Of a stretch of DNA of 64,000 nt, positions 52,667-64,000 are shown in pieces (position 1 is the first letter of the stretch; each line of letters starts with the position of its first letter). The stretch is from NCBI RefSeq assembly GCF_900105175.1, contig NZ_LT629771.1, positions 5,102,501-5,166,500 of the forward strand, written 5' to 3'. A program made the translations under genes and the position numbers. The DNA is from Jiangella sp. DSM 45060. GTDB taxonomy: Bacteria > Actinomycetota > Actinomycetes > Jiangellales > Jiangellaceae. Below the pieces are notes generated by a model. The model did no database searches, was not told the DNA's origin, and was given only the letters and a program-made list of their open reading frames with translations.

Positions 52667-53287
52667 TCAGGTGGCGTCGGGGTCGAAGCGGGGCGAGCGG
52701 GCCGCGTCGGCGGGGACGGGGGTGGGCTCGGGGTCCGAGGCGGCGTCGCCGGTCGGCTCGGGGGCCGCGCCGTCGCCGACCGGCTCGGAGGCCGCGGCGT
52801 CGCGGGCGGGCTCGGAGGCAGCGGGCTGGGCGGGCGGACCGGCCGGGGTGTCCTCCATCGGCGGCGGAGGCATGTCCTCCTCCGGCTCGGGCGGCACGTC
52901 GGCCGACGCCGGGGGGACGTCGACGGATTCGCCGGTGCGGTCACCGCCGGTGGCGGCGGAGCGGGCGGAAGGACGCCCGTTGCCGTTGGTGTGCCGGGAC
53001 GGCGAGTCGTCATCGCCGTCGAGGCCGAGGTCCATGCCGTCGAGGACCTTCTGGCGCACGAACGACTTCGGGTTGCGCAGGTCGGAGAGGGTCTTCAGAT
53101 CCTCTTTGTCGATGCCGAGGTCGCCGACCGTGCCGGAGAGGTCCTTGCGGGCGTTGGCCACCATGGTGCGGAGGTCACGAACGAAGCCGGCCGCCTGTCG
53201 CGCCATGTCGGGCAGCCGGTCGGGGCCGAAGACGAGCAGGGCGACGACGAGCAGCACGAACACCTCGCCGATACCTATGTCGAACAC
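52667..53287 (-). CDS. tatB: Sec-independent protein translocase TatB
   Basis: A 206-residue TatB. One N-terminal membrane helix (FDIGIGEVFVLLVVALLVFGP) is followed by the amphipathic helix RLPDMARQAAGFVRDLRT and a long acidic Pro/Ala/Glu-rich tail that is probably disordered. TatB works with TatC in recognising twin-arginine signals. It sits downstream of htrA (58-bp gap) in the sigE-rseA-rseB-htrA order seen in other actinobacteria. Confidence 0.93.
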   Translation of the reverse strand: MFDIGIGEVFVLLVVALLVFGPDRLPDMARQAAGFVRDLRTMVANARKDLSGTVGDLGIDKEDLKTLSDLRNPKSFVRQKVLDGMDLGLDGDDDSPSRHTNGNGRPSARSAATGGDRTGESVDVPPASADVPPEPEEDMPPPPMEDTPAGPPAQPAASEPARDAAASEPVGDGAAPEPTGDAASDPEPTPVPADAARSPRFDPDAT

Positions 53288-53345
53288 AGTCGGCCCCCAC
53301 GTCCGTTACGTACGTGCATCCGTCCCCGCAAGACTACGTGCCGCG

Positions 53346-54746
<1,401 letters not shown>

Positions 54747-54804
54747 GGCGACATTCTCCCAGTCGTCGGCGCGGGACGCACCGTCCGGCCGCCGGTGATG
54801 ACGA

Positions 54805-55914
54805 TCAGTCGAACGGGTTGAACCACGAGCCGACCCGCTGCGCGCCCCGGGAGATGCGGTCGAGGAAGCCGTCCTTCTTCTCCTCGACGGTGGCGGCGGG
54901 GTCGGGCGGGAGGTTCTTCAGCAGGTCGCGGACGGCGTCGAGCGGCGCCTCGGCGACCACGGTGATGACCCGGCCGCCGCTGGACCAGGTGAGCCGGGCC
55001 GGCGGGCCGGGGCGGGTGTAGACGACGCCACCCTCGTAGTCGGCGGTGCCGTAGCCGTCGAGCTGGTCGGGGTCGAGCCACCCGGCCTGCTCGAACACCG
55101 ACACCGTCATGACGCCGTCGGAGTAGCTGAGCTGGATGGCGTCGCCGACCCGCCGCGCCTCGTAGAGGTCGAGGCCCTCGCCGATGGACCCCGGGCAGTG
55201 CCAGCCGTCCTCGCGCAGCTGCTCGATGTCGTCCCAGCGCAGCATGGAGGCGGCGTCGTCGTAGGTGCTGGCCGCCCGCCCGACGCCGTCGCCGGACTTG
55301 CAGCAGTGGGCCGCCGTGCCGACGGCGATGGTGACGAACGCGCTGGCCGACAGCGTGTAACCGTCGCTGGTGTAGGACTCGCGGCGCAGCGGCAGCGCGG
55401 TCTCGCGGTCGAGCCACAGCTTCGCCGCGACCGAGCCGTCGCCGCGGTAGGCCACGACGATGTCGGTGGAGCGCCCGGCGACGGACTCGGCGCCGACCAG
55501 CCGGACGGTGTAGGCGCCGAGCAGGAGGTCGGCGGGGTCGTCGCCGGCCAGCCACCGCGACGTGGTGCGGCCGTCGAGGATGGCCGCCTGGCGGTCGTGC
55601 AGGCTGATCGACGTCTGGCCGCCGGCAGCGTGCTGGACCTGGACGACGGCGCTCGTGGCCGCGCCGGACTGGGTCAGCGCCGACCAGGTGGAGACGTACT
55701 GGGTGCCGCTGTAGGAGACGTGCTCGCCGGCCTCGGCCGACTGGCGCAGCAGCTGGACCGCCCGCGGGTCGTCGCCGACGTCGCGCGAGGAGGCCGGGAC
55801 CGCCTGCACGAACACCGCCAGCGCGCCGACGATCAGGGGCATGGCCAGGACCGGCACGACCAGGGCGGCCAACCCGCCGGTCCTGCCGTGCCCGACGCGG
55901 TAGCCCAAGCTCAC
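54805..55914 (-). CDS. RseB-like sigma-E regulatory protein (MucB/RseB family)
   Basis: A 369-residue exported protein with an N-terminal membrane segment (LAALVVPVLAMPLIVGALAVF). The mature part has the MucB/RseB pattern: VSYSGTQYVSTW, then KLWLDRETALPLRRESYTSDG, the lipoprotein-like domain that in other bacteria protects the anti-sigma factor from cleavage and senses mislocalised lipids or proteins. Its start overlaps the rseA stop by 4 nt, so it is translated with it. Confidence 0.83.
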   Translation of the reverse strand: MSLGYRVGHGRTGGLAALVVPVLAMPLIVGALAVFVQAVPASSRDVGDDPRAVQLLRQSAEAGEHVSYSGTQYVSTWSALTQSGAATSAVVQVQHAAGGQTSISLHDRQAAILDGRTTSRWLAGDDPADLLLGAYTVRLVGAESVAGRSTDIVVAYRGDGSVAAKLWLDRETALPLRRESYTSDGYTLSASAFVTIAVGTAAHCCKSGDGVGRAASTYDDAASMLRWDDIEQLREDGWHCPGSIGEGLDLYEARRVGDAIQLSYSDGVMTVSVFEQAGWLDPDQLDGYGTADYEGGVVYTRPGPPARLTWSSGGRVITVVAEAPLDAVRDLLKNLPPDPAATVEEKKDGFLDRISRGAQRVGSWFNPFD

Positions 55915-56486
55915 CAGCCGTCTCCGGTGGAGCTGTCGGTGGTGACCAGCAGCGACGCCGGCTCGACGAACGGGAGTCCGCCGGTGGAGCGGGCGTGCTC
56001 GACGGTGAACTGCTCGAGCGGCGGCACGACGCTGACCGGGGTGTCGGGGCTACCCGGCAGGTTGCCGGTGCCGCCGAGCGAGGCCAGCAGGATGAGCATG
56101 GCGCCGGTGGTGCACATGCCCAGCGCGACGACGCGGACCGCTCGGACCCGGCGGCCGGCGCGCCCGCTGGGACGCGAGCCGGACGGGCCGGACGGCGGCC
56201 GGGAGTCGCGCGGACGCCACGCCGCCACCGGGGCGGGGGTGGCCGACGCCGACGTGGCGGGCGGCAGCGGCTCGCCGGGCTCGGCCAGCGCCAGCAGGCT
56301 GGCGACCAGCTTGTCGGACGGCGCCACGGCCGGCAGCGAGCGCAGCGCGTTGCGGGCGTCGCGTTCCAGCTCGACGGCCTCGCGGCACTGCTCGCACACC
56401 GTCAGGTGGACCAGGGCGCGGTCGCGTTCGTGGTGTTCGAGGCGGTCATCGACGAGGTCGCTGATCCGCTCGTCGAGGTGTTTCAT
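55911..56486 (-). CDS. rseA: Anti-sigma factor RseA (zinc-binding ZAS family)
   Basis: A 191-residue membrane anti-sigma factor. The ZAS motif HLTVCEQC (H27, C31, C34) binds zinc and holds SigE. A Pro/Arg-rich linker leads to a single membrane helix ([21 protein letters not shown]), with a short extracytoplasmic tail. It overlaps sigE by 4 nt (ATGA) at its start and rseB by 4 nt at its end. Confidence 0.92.
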   Translation of the reverse strand: MKHLDERISDLVDDRLEHHERDRALVHLTVCEQCREAVELERDARNALRSLPAVAPSDKLVASLLALAEPGEPLPPATSASATPAPVAAWRPRDSRPPSGPSGSRPSGRAGRRVRAVRVVALGMCTTGAMLILLASLGGTGNLPGSPDTPVSVVPPLEQFTVEHARSTGGLPFVEPASLLVTTDSSTGDGW

Positions 56487-57124
56487 GCGGAATCTCCGTG
56501 TTCACGCGGCGCGTCGGCCTCGTGCTCGCCGACGCTGAGCGCGCTGGCGTCGTCGGGCGCACGGTGGTCGAGCGCGGCCCGCAGCTGGGCGCGGCCACGG
56601 TGGATGCGGCTGCGGACGGTGCCGAGCTTGATGCCCAGCGTGGCCGCGATCTCCTCGTAGGACAGGCCCTCGATGTCGCACAGCACGACGGCGGCGCGGA
56701 AGTCGGGCGGCAGCGCCTCGAGCGCCTTCTGGATGTCGGCCTCGAGCATGCTGTCGGTGATGACGCGCTCGGGCGTGGGCTCGCGGCCGTGCAGCCGCTC
56801 GGCGGCGTCGTCGGCGAGGGCGTCGAAGCGGATGCGCTGCTTGCGCCGGACGGAGTCGAGGAACAGGTTGGTGGTGATGCGGTGCAGCCAGCCCTCGAAC
56901 GTGCCGGGCGTGTAGGAGGACAGGGAACGGAACACCCGGACGAAGACGTCCTGGGTGAGGTCCTCGGCGTCGTGCGCGTTACCGGTCAGACGGTACGCCA
57001 GCCGGTAGACCCGTCCCGAGTGCTCACGGACGATCTCTTCCCAGCTCGGCGGCGTCCAGGTCTCAACGTCGGCCACCCGGGGTCCTTCCTCGACACGGCT
57101 CGTCGGCACGAGCGCTACGTCCAT
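56483..57124 (-). CDS. sigE: ECF RNA polymerase sigma factor SigE
   Basis: A 213-residue group IV sigma factor. Region 2 reads [26 protein letters not shown], then [17 protein letters not shown]; region 4 reads [20 protein letters not shown], then [23 protein letters not shown]. It controls the envelope stress response and is held inactive by RseA, encoded downstream. The ATG at 57124 is preferred; a GTG two codons earlier is close to the same GGGTGA site. It is divergent from an O-methyltransferase gene, as in mycobacteria. Confidence 0.93.
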   Translation of the reverse strand: MDVALVPTSRVEEGPRVADVETWTPPSWEEIVREHSGRVYRLAYRLTGNAHDAEDLTQDVFVRVFRSLSSYTPGTFEGWLHRITTNLFLDSVRRKQRIRFDALADDAAERLHGREPTPERVITDSMLEADIQKALEALPPDFRAAVVLCDIEGLSYEEIAATLGIKLGTVRSRIHRGRAQLRAALDHRAPDDASALSVGEHEADAPREHGDSA

Positions 57125-57196
57125 CGTCACCCATTGCCCCTTTCGTGGCCAATCAGGGAAGCCCCCCATCTATTCCCGACGTTCCCTGTCCTCCAG

Positions 57197-57223
57197 AACG
57201 ATCCGGGACGCCGAGGAGGTTCC
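57197..57223 (-). promoter_or_regulatory. Possible SigE-dependent promoter of sigE
   Basis: On the minus strand GGAAC (57223-57219), 18 nt, CGTT (57200-57197), about 73 bp before the sigE start. It has the ECF-type core, but the spacer is 1-2 nt longer than the common 16-17. Confidence 0.3.
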
Positions 57224-57238
57224 GGTCCCACGACGCGG

Positions 57239-57961
57239 ATGCTTGACGGCCTAAGCTCAGGACTGACACAGTTCGCGCGCGACACAGGACGTTCCGACCT
57301 GGAGGCCGTCATTTCCACGGGCAGCACCGCCATCACGCCGCAGTCGTGGGCCTACGCCGAGGCGTACCTCGACGAAGACCACATCGTCGGCCGCGCCCGG
57401 CAGCGCGCCGCCGAGGTCGGCGCCGTCCCGGTCGGCCGCGGCGCCGGGGCCGCGCTGCGCATGCTGGCCGCCGCGCTCGGCGCCCGCACCGTCGTCGAGG
57501 TCGGCACCGGCTGCGGCGTCTCCGGCCTGTACCTCTTGTCGGGCATGCGCGTCGACGGCGTCCTCACCAGCGTCGACATCGAGTCCGAGCACCAGCGGCT
57601 GGCCCGCGAGGCGTTCACCGAGGCGAACGTGCCGGCCAACCGCACCCGGCTGATCGCCGGCCCGGCGCTCGAGGTGCTGCCGCGGCTCACCGACGGCGCC
57701 TACGACCTCGTCTTCTGCGACGGCGACAAGACCGAGTACAGCGACTACCTGCAGCAGGCGCTGCGGCTGCTGCGCCCGGGCGGCGTCGTGGCCTTCGACA
57801 ACGCGCTCTGGCACGACCGCGTCGCCGACTCCGCCCAGCGCGACCCCGACACCGTCGCCATCCGCGAGCTGGTCCGCCTCGTCCGTGAGGACGACCACCT
57901 GGTGCCGGCGCTGCTGCCGGTCGGCGACGGCCTGCTCGTCGCGGTCAAGCGCCCCGACTGA
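57239..57961 (+). CDS. O-methyltransferase (Rv1220c-like)
   Basis: A 240-residue SAM-dependent methyltransferase of the CCoAOMT-like family. Motif I is VVEVGTGCGVSGLYL, followed by LTSVDIESEHQRLA, DLVFCDGDKTEY and LLRPGGVVAFDNALW. It resembles the M. tuberculosis protein encoded next to sigE. The start is uncertain: the ATG at 57239 has no good ribosome site nearby (a GAGGAGG lies 20 nt upstream). The substrate is unknown. Confidence 0.87.
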   Translation: MLDGLSSGLTQFARDTGRSDLEAVISTGSTAITPQSWAYAEAYLDEDHIVGRARQRAAEVGAVPVGRGAGAALRMLAAALGARTVVEVGTGCGVSGLYLLSGMRVDGVLTSVDIESEHQRLAREAFTEANVPANRTRLIAGPALEVLPRLTDGAYDLVFCDGDKTEYSDYLQQALRLLRPGGVVAFDNALWHDRVADSAQRDPDTVAIRELVRLVREDDHLVPALLPVGDGLLVAVKRPD

Positions 57962-58031
57962 CCCCGGCGAAATCCGGCCGATTCCACCATACGGGCGATT
58001 GACCGGCCGGTAACCGGGCACGATAGATCTC

Positions 58032-58541
58032 GTGCCGGAACTTGTCCGCCCTACCGTCGAGGTCCATGAGTCGTGGCTGGAGGCCGTCAGCGAGCCCGGC
58101 TACGAACCGCGCTGGGCCGACGACCTGCAGCTGGCCGACATGGTCCGGCCCGAGGGGTTCGCGGCGTACGTGCGCCGGCAGATCGACGACGAGCGCGAGG
58201 ACGCCCACCGCTCGCGCGGCATGGTGCCGTCGACCCATCTCTGGTATGTCGACGGCCCGCTCTTCCTCGGCCGGCTGTCCATCCGGCACCACCTGACGCC
58301 GTGGCTGCGCGACTACGGCGGTCACATCGGCTACGACGTCCGCCCGTCGGCGCGGCGCCACGGCCACGCCACCGCGATGCTGCAGCAGGCGATGCCGTGG
58401 TCGGCCAAGCTCGGCATCGACCCCGCGCTGGTCACCTGCGACGTCGACAACGTGGCGTCGCGCAAGGTCATCGAGGCCGCCGGTGGCGTCTTCGAGGACG
58501 AGCGGCACGGCAAGCTGCGCTACTGGGTGCCCGCGAGCTGA
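58032..58541 (+). CDS. GNAT-family N-acetyltransferase
   Basis: A 169-residue acetyltransferase. The acetyl-CoA loop (V-R-P-S-A-R-R-H-G-H-A, then AMLQQAMPWSAKLG) and VTCDVDNVASRKVIEAAGG mark the GNAT fold. The N-terminal PELVRPTVEVHESWLEAV is like proteins annotated as predicted acetyltransferases (COG3981). It starts with a GTG at 58032 with no clear Shine-Dalgarno. The target molecule is unknown. It is convergent with fdhD, 6 bp between the stops. Confidence 0.87.
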   Translation: MPELVRPTVEVHESWLEAVSEPGYEPRWADDLQLADMVRPEGFAAYVRRQIDDEREDAHRSRGMVPSTHLWYVDGPLFLGRLSIRHHLTPWLRDYGGHIGYDVRPSARRHGHATAMLQQAMPWSAKLGIDPALVTCDVDNVASRKVIEAAGGVFEDERHGKLRYWVPAS

Positions 58542-58547
58542 CGCGGG

Positions 58548-59348
58548 TCACACCGCGACGCGCACCCGCTCGGGGTGGGTGTAGACGTTCATCCCGCCGC
58601 CGCGGACGAAGCCGACCAGCGTCAGCCCGCACTCGTCGGCGAGGTCGACGGCGAGGCTGGACGGCGCCGAGACGGCGGCCAGCACCGGCAGCCCGGCCGC
58701 GGCCGCCTTCTGCACCAGCTCGAACGACGCGCGCCCGCTGACCTGCAGCACGTGCCCCGACAGCGGCAGCAGCCCGCCCATCAGCGCCGACCCGATGACC
58801 TTGTCGACGGCGTTGTGCCGGCCGACGTCCTCGCGGACCGTCACCACCGACCCGGTGGCGGTGAACAGACCGGCCGCGTGCAGGCCGCCGGTGCGGTCGA
58901 ACACCCGCTGTTCGCCGCGCATGCGGTCGGGCAGTGTGGCCAGGACGCCGACGTCCACGCGGGTGGGGTCGTCGGCCAGCCGCCAGCGCAGCGACGCACG
59001 CACGTCGACCACGCGGTCGGCGCCGCAGACGCCGCAGGCGCTGGTGGTCTCGAACGCGCGCGCCCGCGGCGGCTCGACGCCGTGGGCGAGCGTCACCTCG
59101 ATGGTGTTCTGCTCGTCGACGCACTCCTTCATGCCGGCGACGTCGGTGCGGTCGGCGACGGCACCCTCGGCGACCAGCCAGCCGGCGATGAGGTCGAAGT
59201 CGTGGCCGGGCGTGCGCATGGTGGAGGTGAGGATGCGCTCGCCCACCCGGACCAGCAACGGCTCCTCGACCGCCAGGGTGTCGGGGCGCTGCGCCGAACG
59301 GCCGGGCCGCAGCCGGAGCACCGGCCGTCGAGTCGTCATCTGCCCCAT
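58548..59348 (-). CDS. fdhD: Formate dehydrogenase accessory sulfurtransferase FdhD
   Basis: A 266-residue FdhD protein. The sulfur-carrying cysteines are in the SACGVCG motif (C105 and C108), with VREDVGRHNAVDKVIG and SGRASFELVQKAAAAG as later signatures. It transfers sulfur to the bis-MGD molybdenum cofactor of formate dehydrogenases. It is divergent from the molybdoenzyme gene at 59478, its obvious client. A start at the ATG 59348 is chosen; one three codons further in is also possible. Confidence 0.95.
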   Translation of the reverse strand: MGQMTTRRPVLRLRPGRSAQRPDTLAVEEPLLVRVGERILTSTMRTPGHDFDLIAGWLVAEGAVADRTDVAGMKECVDEQNTIEVTLAHGVEPPRARAFETTSACGVCGADRVVDVRASLRWRLADDPTRVDVGVLATLPDRMRGEQRVFDRTGGLHAAGLFTATGSVVTVREDVGRHNAVDKVIGSALMGGLLPLSGHVLQVSGRASFELVQKAAAAGLPVLAAVSAPSSLAVDLADECGLTLVGFVRGGGMNVYTHPERVRVAV

Positions 59349-59465
59349 GGCACCACCGTAAGGTCCAGGCTCCGCAATGGTCCCCGTTTGCTTACCCACT
59401 CCGGATGATCCGACCCGTACTGGTCCAGACCGGTCCACCACTCGGCGGACGCGCCCGCCGGGCGT

Positions 59466-59471
59466 TACCGT
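59466..59471 (+). promoter_or_regulatory. Leaderless -10 element for the molybdoenzyme gene
   Basis: TACCGT ends 6 nt before the ATG and no ribosome site is present. Confidence 0.45.
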
Positions 59472-59477
59472 CGGACC

Positions 59478-61728
<2,251 letters not shown>

Positions 61729-61754
<26 letters not shown>

Positions 61755-62397
61755 TCTTCCGGGGCGCCTCGGACAGCCGGCGCAGCGCCTCGACGTCGCC
61801 GGTGACGGAGAGCCGGCCGGCCGCGACGGCGTCGTCGAGCGGGTCGGCGCCGTCGAGCACCGCCTGCCACGCCGCCTTCGTCGTCCGGACCACGACGTCG
61901 GGCACGGCCGCCGCCGGGCCGCGGGCCAGTTCCGTCAGCCGGCCGGCCTCGACCCGCAGCCGGTAGACGTCGCGGTCGAGCGTGACCTCGTACGTCGCCG
62001 ACCAGTCCGTCGCCGGGGGCTCGGCGAAGAACGTGCGCAGCCCGAGCATGACCGAGTCGGCGCTGACCTCGCCGGTCAGCGGCAGCACCGGCGAGCGCAC
62101 GCCCCAGCGGGCCAGCGCCTGGAACACCGGCTCGAGGCCCGCGCCCCACTCCGTCAGCTCGTAGACCTTGGCCGCGGCGGGCGGCGGCAGCTCGCGGCGG
62201 CGCAGCACGCCATACTCCTCCAGTTCCTTGAGCCGCTTCGACAGCACGGCCGGGGTGATGCCGGGCAGCGCCGCCTGCAGGTCGCGGTAGCGGCGCGGGC
62301 CCAGCCGCAGCTCACGCACGACGAGCAGGGCCCAGCGCTCGCCGACGATGTCGAGCGACAGTGCGATCGGACAGCCCTCGCCGTAGGTCCGGGTCAC
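61729..62397 (-). CDS. HxlR-type winged-helix regulator with C-terminal SCP2-like domain
   Basis: A 222-residue regulator. The HxlR part is CPIALSLDIVGERWALLVVREL, then LPGITPAVLSKRLKELEEYGVL and the wing around KVYELTEWG. Beyond about residue 115 is a second domain, TDWSATYEVTLDRDVYRLRVEAG and ADPLDDAVAAGRLSVTGDVEAL, reminiscent of sterol-carrier-like folds that bind small hydrophobic ligands. The GTG start has a perfect GGAGG. It is divergent from an alpha/beta hydrolase gene with a palindrome between them, and overlaps the molybdoenzyme 3' end by 26 bp. Confidence 0.88.
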
Positions 62398-62413
62398 TTG
62401 CGCCTCCTTCAGA

Positions 62414-62451
62414 ACTATGGAAAGAATAGCACTAGCTACGTTTTTCATAGT
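62414..62451. promoter_or_regulatory. Operator palindrome between the HxlR regulator and hydrolase genes
   Basis: ACTATGGAAA (62414-62423) and TTTTTCATAGT (62441-62451) form inverted arms in an AT-rich island between the divergent starts (62397 and 62464), the expected place for HxlR to repress both. Confidence 0.7.
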
Positions 62452-62463
62452 GAGGAGACGGCG

Positions 62464-63324
62464 ATGACCGAGCGGATGATCCAGGCCGGCGACGCGCAGC
62501 TGTGCGCCGAGGCGTTCGGATCGCCGGACGACCCGGCGATCCTGCTGATCGGCGGCGCGGCCGCCTCGATGGACTACTGGGAGGACGAGTTCTGCGAGCG
62601 GCTGGCCGCCGGCGGCCGGTACGTCATCCGCTACGACCTGCGCGACACCGGCCGGTCCTCCGCCTACCCGGCCGGGTCACCCGGGTACACCGGCGCCGAC
62701 CTCGTGACCGACGCGCTGGCGGTGCTCGACGGCTACGGCATCGCCGCCGCGCACCTCTACGGCATCTCGATGGGCGCCGGCATCGCCCAGACGCTGGGTG
62801 TGCTGCACCCGGACCGGGTGCTGTCGCTGACACTGCAGTCGACCAGCCCGGCCGGGCCCGGCGGGCCGGACCGCCCCGACCTGCCGCCGATGTCGCCCGA
62901 GCTCGCCGAGCTGTTCGCGTCCGAGGCGCCGCCGCCGGACTGGTCCGACCGCGACGCCGCCGTCGAGGCGATGATCGAGGGCCTGCGGCCGTTCGACGGC
63001 GCCATCGCGCCGGACCTCGCGGAGGAGCGCGCCGTCGTCACCCGCATGTACGACCGCACCACGGACGTCGCGGCCAGCCAGACCAACCACTGGATCCTGG
63101 AGGGCGGCGAGCTCGACCGCGGCCGGCTGGCCGAGATCACCGCGCCGACGCTGGTGCTGCACGGCACCGCCGACCCGCTGCTGCCGTTCCCGCACGGCGA
63201 GGCGCTGGCCCGCGAGATCCCCGGCGCCCGGCTGGTCCCGCTCGACGGCATGGGCCACCAGTACCCGCCGCGCGCCGTCTGGGACACCGTCGTCACCGAG
63301 ATCGTCGCCCACACGGCGCCGTGA
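62464..63324 (+). CDS. Alpha/beta hydrolase
   Basis: A 286-residue alpha/beta hydrolase. The oxyanion region is LLIGGAAASMDYW, the nucleophile elbow YGISMGAGIAQ, the acid segment LHGTADPLLPFPHG and the catalytic histidine in DGMGHQYPP. DLRDTGRSS before the elbow is typical of the aclacinomycin-methylesterase/RdmC-like or lactonase clades. It has a GAGGAG site before the ATG and is controlled, by position, by the divergent HxlR regulator. The substrate is unknown. Confidence 0.88.
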   Translation: MTERMIQAGDAQLCAEAFGSPDDPAILLIGGAAASMDYWEDEFCERLAAGGRYVIRYDLRDTGRSSAYPAGSPGYTGADLVTDALAVLDGYGIAAAHLYGISMGAGIAQTLGVLHPDRVLSLTLQSTSPAGPGGPDRPDLPPMSPELAELFASEAPPPDWSDRDAAVEAMIEGLRPFDGAIAPDLAEERAVVTRMYDRTTDVAASQTNHWILEGGELDRGRLAEITAPTLVLHGTADPLLPFPHGEALAREIPGARLVPLDGMGHQYPPRAVWDTVVTEIVAHTAP

Positions 63325-63334
63325 GGCGCCCGGG

Positions 63335-63340
63335 TAGGGT
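63335..63340 (+). promoter_or_regulatory. Leaderless -10 element for the GrpB gene
   Basis: TAGGGT ends 6 nt before the ATG at 63347; no ribosome site. It overlaps the short gap after the hydrolase stop. Confidence 0.5.
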
Positions 63341-63346
63341 GCCCGC

Positions 63347-63943
63347 ATGCCTGCTGCGGACGACCTGACCGAGCACCGCGACAACCCCGGCGACGACATC
63401 TGGGTGAACGGCCGCCCCGAGGCGCGCCCCATCGAGGTGGCCGACTACGACCCGGACTGGCCGGCCCGCTACGAGGTGCTCGCGGCCCGCATCCGCGCGG
63501 CGCTCGGCGACCGCGTCCTCGGGCTGCAGCACATCGGCTCGACGTCGGTGCCCGGGCTGCCGGCCAAGCCCGTCATCGACGTCGACCTCACCGTCGCCGA
63601 CCCCGCCGACGAGCCCGCCTACCTCCCTGACCTCGAGGCCGCGGGCTTCGTGCTGGTCATCCGCGAACCGAGCTGGCACGAGCACCGTGCGCTCAAGCAC
63701 GCCGACCCCAACACCAACCTGCACGTCTTCGGTCCCGGCTGTCCCGAGGTGACCCGCCAGCGGCTGTTCCGCGACTGGCTGATCGAGCACCCCGAGGACC
63801 TCGCCCGGTACCGCGACGCCAAGCTGCGCGCGGCGGCCGCGACCACGGCGTCCGGCGGCATCGTCACGGACTACAACCGGCACAAGGAGCCGGTGATCCG
63901 CGACATCTACGACAAGATCTTCCGCGCGCAGGGGCTGCTCTGA
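63347..63943 (+). CDS. GrpB family protein (UPF0157)
   Basis: A 198-residue GrpB/UPF0157 protein of the nucleotidyltransferase fold. Conserved blocks are YDPDWPARYEVL, then LQHIGSTSVPGLPAKPVIDVDL, with the GST and DVD residues typical of that fold, and LHVFGPGCPEVTRQRLFRDWL. The biochemical role is not established; some are fused to dephospho-CoA kinase in actinobacteria, here it stands alone. It starts with an ATG just after a TAGGGT element. Confidence 0.9.
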   Translation: MPAADDLTEHRDNPGDDIWVNGRPEARPIEVADYDPDWPARYEVLAARIRAALGDRVLGLQHIGSTSVPGLPAKPVIDVDLTVADPADEPAYLPDLEAAGFVLVIREPSWHEHRALKHADPNTNLHVFGPGCPEVTRQRLFRDWLIEHPEDLARYRDAKLRAAAATTASGGIVTDYNRHKEPVIRDIYDKIFRAQGLL

Positions 63944-63948
63944 CCCGC

Positions 63949-64000
63949 ATGGCGATCGTACTGAGCACACCGGGCGTCGACGAGTTGGGCGGCGTGGTCG
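63949..64000 (+). CDS. N-terminal fragment of an unidentified gene (partial)
   Basis: An ATG 5 bp after the GrpB stop opens a frame that reads MAIVLSTPGVDELGGVV and leaves the window after 17 codons. Too short to assign; the spacing suggests co-transcription with the GrpB gene. Confidence 0.4.
   Translation, partial: MAIVLSTPGVDELGGVV

Noticed and set aside
58024-58030. Leaderless -10 before the GNAT gene
   Set aside because: The nearest hexamer (TAGATC) does not end in T as the TANNNT pattern requires, so it was not listed.

Overview
The window is a very GC-rich chromosomal segment of an actinobacterium. The evidence is GC-biased third codon positions with long spurious antisense frames, many GTG starts, leaderless-type starts (TANNNT hexamer 6-8 nt before ATG/GTG), and actinobacterial signature genes: moeZ, the DUF3107 protein, RhlE, a PhoP-like regulator, the sigE-rseA-rseB-htrA-tatB envelope-stress block, and ykoEDC behind a TPP riboswitch. 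From memory, 6.8-12.7 kb parallels Mycobacterium tuberculosis Rv3206c-Rv3211, and 39-58 kb parallels the Rv1220c-Rv1229c neighbourhood. The sugar cassettes and the large secreted sugar dehydrogenase suggest a saprophytic soil genus rather than a mycobacterium. The genus cannot be fixed from the sequence alone.

Layout. 0-6.6 kb: start of a Rieske-like gene, a metal-dependent amidohydrolase, an alkyltransferase-like protein and two tandem paralogous flippase-like membrane proteins with a degenerate kinase domain. 6.8-12.7 kb: moeZ with an alpha/beta hydrolase, TetR, DUF3107, a ferritin-like protein and the DEAD-box helicase RhlE. 12.8-20.8 kb: a PLP dehydratase, a large LuxR regulator, and a tetR-dnaE operon behind a double TetR operator. 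20.9-28.5 kb: L,D-transpeptidase, a four-gene operon (DUF6758, PHP, MarC, RecB-like nuclease), a mobile-element hotspot (palindromic element, IS5-like element, MITE), histidine phosphatase, CorA and a YflT-like stress protein. 28.6-34.1 kb: HNH nuclease, acyltransferase, lipoprotein, and the TPP riboswitch with its thiamine-precursor ECF transporter. 34.3-38.5 kb: a 1383-residue secreted ThuA/sugar-dehydrogenase/PKD protein with LacI-type operators. 38.8-41.4 kb: MarR, Mrp and a lipoprotein. 41.4-44.1 kb: multicopper oxidase, 4-TM protein and an orphan PhoP-like response regulator. 44.3-52.4 kb: a GntR-controlled ABC importer with SDR, glucarate-dehydratase-like enzyme and glycoside hydrolase. 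52.7-58.0 kb: tatB-htrA-rseB-rseA-sigE, divergent from an O-methyltransferase. 58-64 kb: GNAT, FdhD with its YdeP/FdhF molybdoenzyme, a divergent HxlR/hydrolase pair and GrpB.

The observations most worth a second look are: a dispersed palindromic repeat with four copies, three of them between convergent genes and two next to short tandem repeats; a 161-bp MITE inserted exactly in the shared stop codons of corA and its neighbour, turning both stops from TAA to TAG without changing either protein; a DNA polymerase III alpha gene placed under apparent TetR autoregulation; and a 12-kb accessory block separating tatB from mrp.
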